Positions 57,277 through 64,000 of a stretch of DNA of 64,000 nucleotides are shown here, piece by piece. Source of the stretch: Strongylocentrotus purpuratus (taxonomy: Eukaryota; Echinodermata; Echinoidea; Camarodonta; Strongylocentrotidae). The stretch spans positions 8,379,163 through 8,443,162 of the forward strand of contig NW_022145609.1 of the NCBI RefSeq assembly GCF_000002235.5. The letters run 5' to 3'. The notes beneath the pieces were generated by a model. That model was not told the origin of the DNA. It ran no database searches and was given only the letters and a program-made list of their open reading frames with translations. A program made the position numbers and the translations under genes. The stretch's first letter is position 1, and the number at the start of each line of letters is the position of its first letter.

Positions 57277-59513
57277 GGGAGTAAAAGATATATGTCTGTA
57301 GACTTAAAAAAAAATTACAAATTGAAAATTCATAATTTTCCAGGAAATTCCCCCCCCCCCCCCCCCCCCCCCTGTTTATCATGAGCCATTATAGTGAGCT
57401 CATTGTCTTTTTTTAGCTTTCTTCTTGGTGGACAAAAAATAATAATACTGCTGCAATATTACTCCCCCAATTCAACCTTTACCGGCCTAACCCCAAAGTC
57501 ATTCAAGTAACCGGACTAGCTGACTTGGTTTTTTTTTAAGGCATATCACATTTAAGTCAAACAAGACATTTATCAAGATGAATCTTTTATGCAACATACT
57601 GATGTTGAATGAGTCAATAAGTCAATATTGCAAAACCACAAGACCGCTTTAGTCATCTTTTAAACATTATCCAAATAATATACAAAGAACAAATATCACT
57701 ACATTGGATGCAATGCTACATTTATTTGTCTTTCTAACTGGCCTTTACAATGAGGTCATTATACGATAAAACATTGATTATGAAGCAATTAATTGGGCAA
57801 TATACAACTAGACATCAAGGTTACTGTAAGCTTTTCTGTAATCAAAGCTATGAAAGATTGCAAATACTAGAAGATTGAGCAAAGGTAAAATTGACCTTCG
57901 TGCGATAAAACTAATGTTTGCTAAATCAACAAGTAAAACAACCCTTTACTTGATGGTTCTTGATACACTGGGCATTCAGCAATTTTGAAGAAAAGAAAGG
58001 ACTAAAGATTATTTTGCATGAGAGCGAGATGGAAGTCAAAAATCCCTTAAAAATCATACAATATGTATTTCAAAGCTTGAAATGTATTTTTAAGCAATCA
58101 ATAACCATTTCAGTGCTGCAGGAAGTTCAAATCAGCCCCCCCCCCCCCACTTTTTTAATAAATATATATATAAATAAATAATAAATAAATAAATATATTT
58201 AAAAAAAAAAAAAAAAAATCATGCTTTGTATAATATCTTTGGACAAAGAAAAGCATTTGTTCCATCATGTTTTTTTTTTTTTTTTTAAAATCCTGAATTA
58301 TTATGTTACATCTCATGAACATTTGCCTTAATAACTGCATCATTGAAATAAAAATAATTTAAAGCAATCATAAGACAAAATTTCACTCATAATAATGGTT
58401 CTTTTTTGTGGTGTTAGTGGCAACGTAAAGGTTGATAGCATATAAACATGTGAATCATTCTGTTACAATTAGTACATAATTATATTTCACTTTCAAATTG
58501 CATGTTACTACATGTATGTCATCTCTTGTGGATTTCCCCCAAAAGGAAATCCCATATTGGATTATTATTCATGGAACAAAGGATGTAACAAAATCATGCC
58601 TTGTGGTATTAACAGCAAGGAAAGCAAATGAAACAAAAAGAAATTGTGCAACACTTCAGCAAGTTTTATTCAGCAATGCCATACACATGATTACAAGTAC
58701 CTTACTGAAATTCAGCAAATTTATTTTCCTTTTCTATTTTGAGAAAATAAAGAAGCCCTAAAATTTATATACATGTATCTATTTTCTGAAGAATGTAAAT
58801 TATATTCAACCAAACGTGAAGAATTTCACACACAAATGCTAATTAAGCATCATGGTTGGAATATAGAGGGTAAATCTTAGAGAATAATCCTTCTTTGTTA
58901 TCTAAAAACCAATAAATTAATTTCCCATTAAAAAAAACCTCACCACATTGTAATATTATTCATATTTCACTTCCCTATGTATCAAAGAATGCAGAGATAC
59001 ATGGTCTGTCTGACCTTTTTTCATTTCTCTTTATTTACACAAATGTTTCTAAGGAAACAAAAGTGAAAGCACAAGTGTTTTAAATCTAACATTTCCTTTG
59101 GCCTTGCAGTCTTAGTTTTCAGGCATAAACCTTGTCAGTCATGTACATCAATGCAAGGTCTAATGACTGTTATGTTGCCTACATGTTCCCCGGACATGGC
59201 TCTTTGTTTCCGATGTTGGTTTAGATTCAACACCACTTGTTATTAAACGCTTGTGCTAACCTTGTGTAAATTGCCGGTCCCATAGGACCATTCATAATTA
59301 TTTCATTTCATTTCATTTCATTATTTTCCATGTTCCATTTTTTTTTTAATGCAAATATAATATAATGGAATACAAAGGAATACATACATAAAGAGACATA
59401 AAGCATGTAAGTGACAAAGGGGGAAGTGATGGGTAAACATGTTAAACCAGTACACATAGGGGGAAAGTAATTAATAATAATAATAATAATAAATCATCCC
59501 ACAAATGGAATCC

Positions 59514-59666
59514 TGGGCCCCACTTCACAAAACTTGTAATCCGTGACAAATGACAGTTTTTGTTATAAGCTAGTGAAATAAATTCTTGCTTCTGATTAGT
59601 TATCAGCAGATTTGTCACTGATTTTTGTAATTTGTCATTGAAAAAAGGCTTTGTGAAACGGGTCAT
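59514..59666. mobile_element. TTTCACAAAAC inverted-repeat element, copy 3
   Basis: Ends TGGGCCCCACTTCACAAAAC and GGCTTTGTGAAACGGGTC. The body nearly matches the 15734 copy, including TTTTTGTTATAAGCTA and ATCAGCAGATTTGTCACTG. Confidence 0.77.
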
Positions 59667-59794
59667 ATTGAAAGGAATCTGATATTTGCAGGTCCCATCT
59701 CGGCAATTCGCTTTCAAACTGTTGGTTAGTTTGTCCTGCTGTTTGTCAGTCCATAATATTGCACGATCTTCTCTTCCTCCTCCATCCTCCCCCA

Positions 59795-59841
59795 TCCCCT
59801 CCCCTTCTCTCTATCTCTCTCTCCCTCTTTCTCTCTCTGTG

Positions 59842-59880
<39 letters not shown>

Positions 59881-59985
59881 TCTATCTCCCTCCCTCTCTC
59901 TCTCTCTCCTTCCCTCTCCCTCTCTCCTTCTCCCTCTCTCTCTCTTTCTCTCTCTTTCTTTCTATCTTTCTCTGTCCCTCTACTA
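59795..59985 (+). repeat. CT-rich polypyrimidine tract
   Basis: About 190 bases of imperfect CTCTCT/CCCT/CTTT. Reading frames through it encode Ser/Leu runs and are not genes. Confidence 0.92.
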
Positions 59986-60597
59986 GTATACTCTCTAAGA
60001 ATATGCCCTCACCGACTTGTCTGAGAAGTCAGATCACTGAAGACACTGTTCTTTGATCAACCTTGTTCACCCTCCTCACTCATCCATGATCAACCCTGTT
60101 CAATTCTCCTCCCCTTGCAGACTGAATGAGATGGAACTCCATGTGGTCACAGATGGATCCTGACACAATTCTTCTCTCTTCAAATCTTCATCGGCCGTCT
60201 CAGGAGTCACGTCCTACCTCTACAACTCCACCATGTGCAGTTAATCAACTGGTTCTGTTAAAAGATATTCAAAAATATGTTGTGAATAGAGGATCGCACT
60301 AGCAGTGTGAAAGGTTTGGGGTTATTTCACATAGAAGAGAGGCCTACAGCTTTGAGTCCTATCTGAGGGACTTGTCAAAGAAATATCAATACTTTAATTA
60401 TGATCCAACCTGGTTGTTCCAATTCAACGACTATTCATTCAAAGGCTTACAATCATCTTTTCATGTTCTCATAAATTCAAGGTTTAACATATTTCAGCAA
60501 ATAGCAGAGCACTTCAAGAAAGACAAAAAAATTGCTCATAACTGGAAGGCGGAAATACAACTTAGGATACTGATCAAACATTTTCTCATGTATTTAC

Positions 60598-63569
60598 TTA
60601 CAGGTGGTGTTTGCTGTAGCGGTAATTTATGACCTTCTTCATCCAACAACCTTTGAAAGATGACGCCCTTATGTCCACCTCACCCTCCTCCAACTAAGAA
60701 AATAGGGAAAATAGAAGAAAAAAACATATCAACTTTGAAAGAAAGGGAAATATCTTGACACAACAGGGTGCTACAAGAATTTTTTTCACCACTTGCCCTG
60801 TCGGGCAAGTGGGTTTTCAATTTACTTGCCCAAACAATATTTCCACTTGCCCAAAACTTTTTGTTTACTAGCACAATCGAGAAAAAACAGCTGATCAACG
60901 CACGTGTGTGTCTGTGCAAGCCGCTGTCATTTGGAAACGTAGGCTAATTTTCAGCTGTTAATAATTTGGGTCAACTCTTCCATCAAGAAACGTCATGTAA
61001 ATAATGGGTAATCAACTATTTTAAATAAAGTACGGACATTTTTATTTCATCATTCACTGCTATAAATATCATGCCAAAATTTGTAAATTCTTACTAAATA
61101 ATAATATTGAAGATATTTTACGATAAATCTCGGATAAGTATGCGAAAACTAGACTAAACAACGTCGCTAAAACCATGAAAACAAAACAACAACGGCTTAT
61201 ATTCTGGGGGTCTCGATACTATTATCAAAATGACTCGCTCGGTCGGATCTTGAGACCGCAGTAATAAATTGAAAACGAGACAAAAACATTCATCTGATTT
61301 ATATGAGCAGCGAGTTTTGAATAATATGTTCACAATCATTAACAGTCATTATGAATAAATATCAAACATTTGACTTTTTGTACTTACTAGAAAATCCCTG
61401 TTGTTTATTCCATTCCGATTCGCACGTGTTCATTTCCCTAGAATAATGACGTCATATTTGGCGTGATTCAACCAATCGGCAATCAGAGAATAGCAAAGGC
61501 CTGTCGGTGCGGCCTGCAGAGCTAGAGAGAGAGAGCGCGAATAAGCTCGCAGCTGGTACGATCGCGCTAGCTGTCTCTAGCTAGCTCACGGCCGGCCGTG
61601 CGTGGAGGCGGAGCGGCATTCATGGCTTGAAGTGTCACTGTTGCATGCGCGCTGAGCTAGCTGAGCTGGCTAGCTGTCTGTGAAGTTTTTTCGAAATCGG
61701 AACGATCGCTTTTTTGCTTCTGGATTTTGACGACGGGTAAGAAGTTGACGGGTGAATGGTAGAGTTCTTGGACACTAGGAAATTACTGTAAAAGTATCAC
61801 TTGCCCGAATCGGGCAAGTGATAATTTGATTTACTTGCCCGACGGCTCAATTTGGTTGCCCCGGGACGTCGGGCAAGCGGGTTTGTCGCGCCCTGCACAA
61901 AATGACAGATTATGACAAGTAACCTGATAAACAGGTCAATATCTCCTGTCTGATACGACACAAGAGTACTTTGTATTCATATGGACAGTATTATTAACCC
62001 ATTCCATGCCATAAACAGCAAATCCAGCCCAAGATTTGTCAATGACGCACTGTAAATGTATTTAGACCAAGAAGAGCTAGATTTTCTGTCCTGAAACAGG
62101 AACAAGTACATATTATGTTTGTGGAGATTGTTTCAAAAAGGGTGCTTTGAACCTAACATGTCCATGAAACACATAATGAGAATAATAATTTGACTCTTGG
62201 AAGTAAAAACAAAAATATTTGTAAGCTGAGTCAGAGTGGCACAATATGGTTAATATCAATTATCCATGTAGTACAGAAAGCCTGTCAGTGAAAATTTTCA
62301 AGATAAATCTCAAGAAATGTTGGGCATCCAGGAGAGATGAATCTGACCCCAATGAATTATTCAACTGTCTATGTTCGTTAATGTTTAGCTTCACAGAGCT
62401 TTTAATACTGAACATAATTCATCTTCATGGTTGCAGAGGAGCAAATAAGCTTTATATAAGTAGAAGTGTCATAGTCGAGTGGTTTAAGCACTTGACTTGA
62501 AATTGAAATTAGGTTGGGTTCGGTCCCTGACATGGCACTATTGTCCTTTGGCAAGGCATTAATTTACATTTGCCACTCAATACCCAAGAAAGAAATTGGG
62601 ACCTGGTAGGATGACGAAAGCATCTGTGTTAGTAATTGCCAATGCCAATCAATCATTACTTTAAGATCTAAATGAGCAAGCTATCGTAAGTCAAAGAAAA
62701 TATTTCTGTGTTATTTTTTAGTTTTTAATATAGTCTAATGATTGTAATATTGCAGCCAAAGAGCATTTATGAGGATGAAAAGAGTGAAAATCTTGATGCA
62801 TATCACATTTATCGCGGTCCAGCTTAACCGAACCATTTGTTCCACTCAGTCCCCATAGGACGATCTTCAGTCTATGTATAGAGGCTGTCAGAGGAGCCAG
62901 ATCTATGCAATCTCAGCGGAACAATCGTTGATATCAGAGACTGAAGCTTTCGGTCTAACAGATATGCTGCCATTTAGAGATGCAACAAATTTCAAGATCT
63001 GTCATACATTCCCCAGATTATCTTACCTCATCCCAGCTGTAAAGCTCCTCGTAGCACTCTGATGAGATGCATTTCCTAGTACATTTTGTTCGATCTCGGC
63101 CAACAAATGAAGTGCATTCGCTCTCACACATCCTTGTGTCACGTTTGAAAAGGTTCTCCTAAAAGAAATTGTCAGAAAACATTGAGAATGACATTGACAC
63201 ACTATTCAGTGACAGAGCCCAATACTTTTTTTTTCTTTCTACATCATTCTTGAATGAATATTTATCTTGATTGTAGAGCATATGTGTCAACTAAATATAA
63301 ACAAAGATAATGGAAATGCAAAACATATCATGTAATTTGGCATCACACTCACAAAGTCTAGCATAATCTACAAAACCACACACAAATAGCAATATCTGGG
63401 ACGGTGGTGTCAACGTTTCTAAAAATAATCCCGTTTTTCATCGATAATTTACACTCACCGATCTTGGCTTCTTTTTGTAATGGTACCGATTGAATTGAAA
63501 TATCATTTTTGAGCTGCAAATATCTACAAATATCATCAAAAAGAAAAGAAAAACGCCAAAGTTCCTCAT
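60598..63569 (-). CDS. Small secreted six-cysteine protein, three exons
   Basis: Exons on the minus strand are 63459-63569, 63027-63158 and 60598-60693. All junctions are phase 0 with good sites (CG|GTGAGT, TTTTAG|GAG, GAG|GTAAGA, TTCTTAG|TTG). The 112-residue product starts MRNFGVFLFFLMIFVDICSS, a clear signal peptide. A basic segment (YHYKKKPRS) follows, then two CX3C motifs ten residues apart (C48/C52, C63/C67), then C72 and C97. Conserved-looking blocks are KCISSECYEELY and LEEGEVDIRASSFKGC. It resembles, from memory, a conserved eukaryotic small-protein family of unknown function (possibly DUF4787); not checked. Intron 2 contains a 1.1-kb element and a SINE. It converges tail-to-tail with SMC2. 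Function unknown. Confidence 0.82.
60764..61895. mobile_element. 1.13-kb hAT-like element in intron 2 of the small secreted gene
   Basis: Ends CAGGGTGCTACAAG and (inverted) CAGGGCGCGACAAA, with CACAA on both sides. Subterminal palindromes CACTTGCCCTGTCGGGCAAG and CACTTGCCCGAATCGGGCAA occur near either end. No transposase frame is visible. The segment at about 61440-61740 is GC-rich with CCAAT and CG-rich words, like a promoter and first exon left after internal deletion. Confidence 0.75.
62465..62640 (+). mobile_element. SINE-like repeat, copy 4
   Basis: Head GTGTCATAGTCGAGTGGTTT (A-box-like) and GGGTTCGGTCCC (B-box-like), then TCCTTTGGCAAGGCATTAAT. It is in intron 2 of the small secreted gene. 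The head is too degenerate to be a functional tRNA gene. Confidence 0.68.
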
Positions 63570-64000
63570 CTTAGTTGTGGTCAGCGATCTCCATTCGCTT
63601 TGGCGTACGGTACAACAAATAACAAACAAACACACGTCCACTAGATCGATACGAGTCGAGTTGGGGGATGGGAGGGGGCAGTTACTACCATACGTGTAAT
63701 TAAAGCCTAGATTCAAAATGCAAATATCTATTTCCTTTAATGTAGATGAGATTAGTTCATGGGCAATGGTTTATGTTTTAAAAATCATGCATTTCACAAA
63801 TAGCAAAAAGAACCCTTCCCACCCCCCCCCCCTCCCCCAATTTTGTTGTTGTTGATATTCACGACTGCATTTAACCGGGGCTTTGAGAAAAAGAAACGTA
63901 AAAATACATATTGGATTGTATTCCCAATTGGAGTAGGCATAGGCCTACACAGTTGCTCACCCCCCCCCCCCCCCCAATTTTGTTTTGAGGGTGCTTAATC
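63570..64000. other. Upstream region of the small secreted gene
   Basis: This should hold the promoter and 5' UTR of the minus-strand gene. I see no TATA box or clear motif. Poly-C tracts near 63821-63838 and 63961-63975 are the only notable features. No further gene is supported. Confidence 0.4.

Larger units (their letters stand above)
54301..60597. other. Intergenic DNA between SMC2 and the small secreted gene
   Basis: No gene is supported on either strand. It holds AAT repeats (54345-54370, 59472-59491), two 55-base hairpin repeats (54524, 56854), inverted-repeat elements at 55526-55677, 57082-57276 and 59514-59666, several poly-C tracts (55940, 56420, 57350, 58137) and a long CT-rich stretch (59795-59980). 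Its right end probably includes the 3' UTR of the minus-strand gene. Confidence 0.55.

Noticed and set aside
59686..60024. Ser/Leu-rich frames
   Set aside because: Translation of a CT microsatellite.
62465..62540. Possible tRNA gene
   Set aside because: Has A- and B-box-like words but no cloverleaf, and continues into the SINE body shared with other copies.
1..64000. CRISPR arrays, operons, riboswitches, prophage or other prokaryotic systems
   Set aside because: The sequence is intron-rich animal DNA; none of the tandem repeats has CRISPR spacing.

Overview
The window is animal nuclear DNA, most likely from an echinoderm and probably a sea urchin. The evidence is small exons with GT/AG introns, two deeply conserved metazoan genes, many short inverted-repeat elements, and frequent TACATGTA-type palindromes. 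The clade is an inference; no species is claimed. All splice sites were placed by eye, using reading-frame continuity and remembered vertebrate family members.

Layout. (1) 13-22342, plus strand: the 3' two thirds of a full-size ABCA-class lipid transporter, closest to the ABCA1/ABCA4 clade. There are 29 coding exons and about 1,528 residues. The window opens inside nucleotide-binding domain 1, after its Walker A motif. It then runs through the linker, the second membrane domain with its large extracellular domain, NBD2 and the C-terminus. (2) 22343-30363: probable ABCA 3' UTR and intergenic DNA rich in repeats. (3) 30364-50988, plus strand: a complete SMC2 gene (condensin ATPase subunit), 24 coding exons and about 1,212 residues. 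Intron 8 carries a 2.18-kb Tc1/mariner-like transposon with an intact 364-residue transposase on the minus strand. (4) 50989-60597: SMC2 3' flank and intergenic DNA with miniature inverted-repeat elements. (5) 60598-63569, minus strand: a three-exon gene for a 112-residue, probably secreted, six-cysteine protein. It is recovered by joining short exons that no single open reading frame reveals.

The genes belong to unrelated processes: lipid export, chromosome condensation, and an unknown secreted role. What links the first two is position. ABCA1 and SMC2 are also near neighbours on human 9q31.1 (from memory), so this looks like ancient linkage.

The most unusual sequence feature is repeated local duplication of exon edges. 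In ABCA there is an inactivated second copy of the exon 6 end, a live tandem exon pair (8 and 9), and two decoy copies of the exon 11 donor. In SMC2 there is a truncated copy of exon 23. Repeat families crowd very close to splice sites. No bacterial-type system, CRISPR array or operon is present. I do not see a wholly new biological system; the best leads are the small secreted gene, the duplicated exons, the intact transposon and the multi-copy hairpin families.
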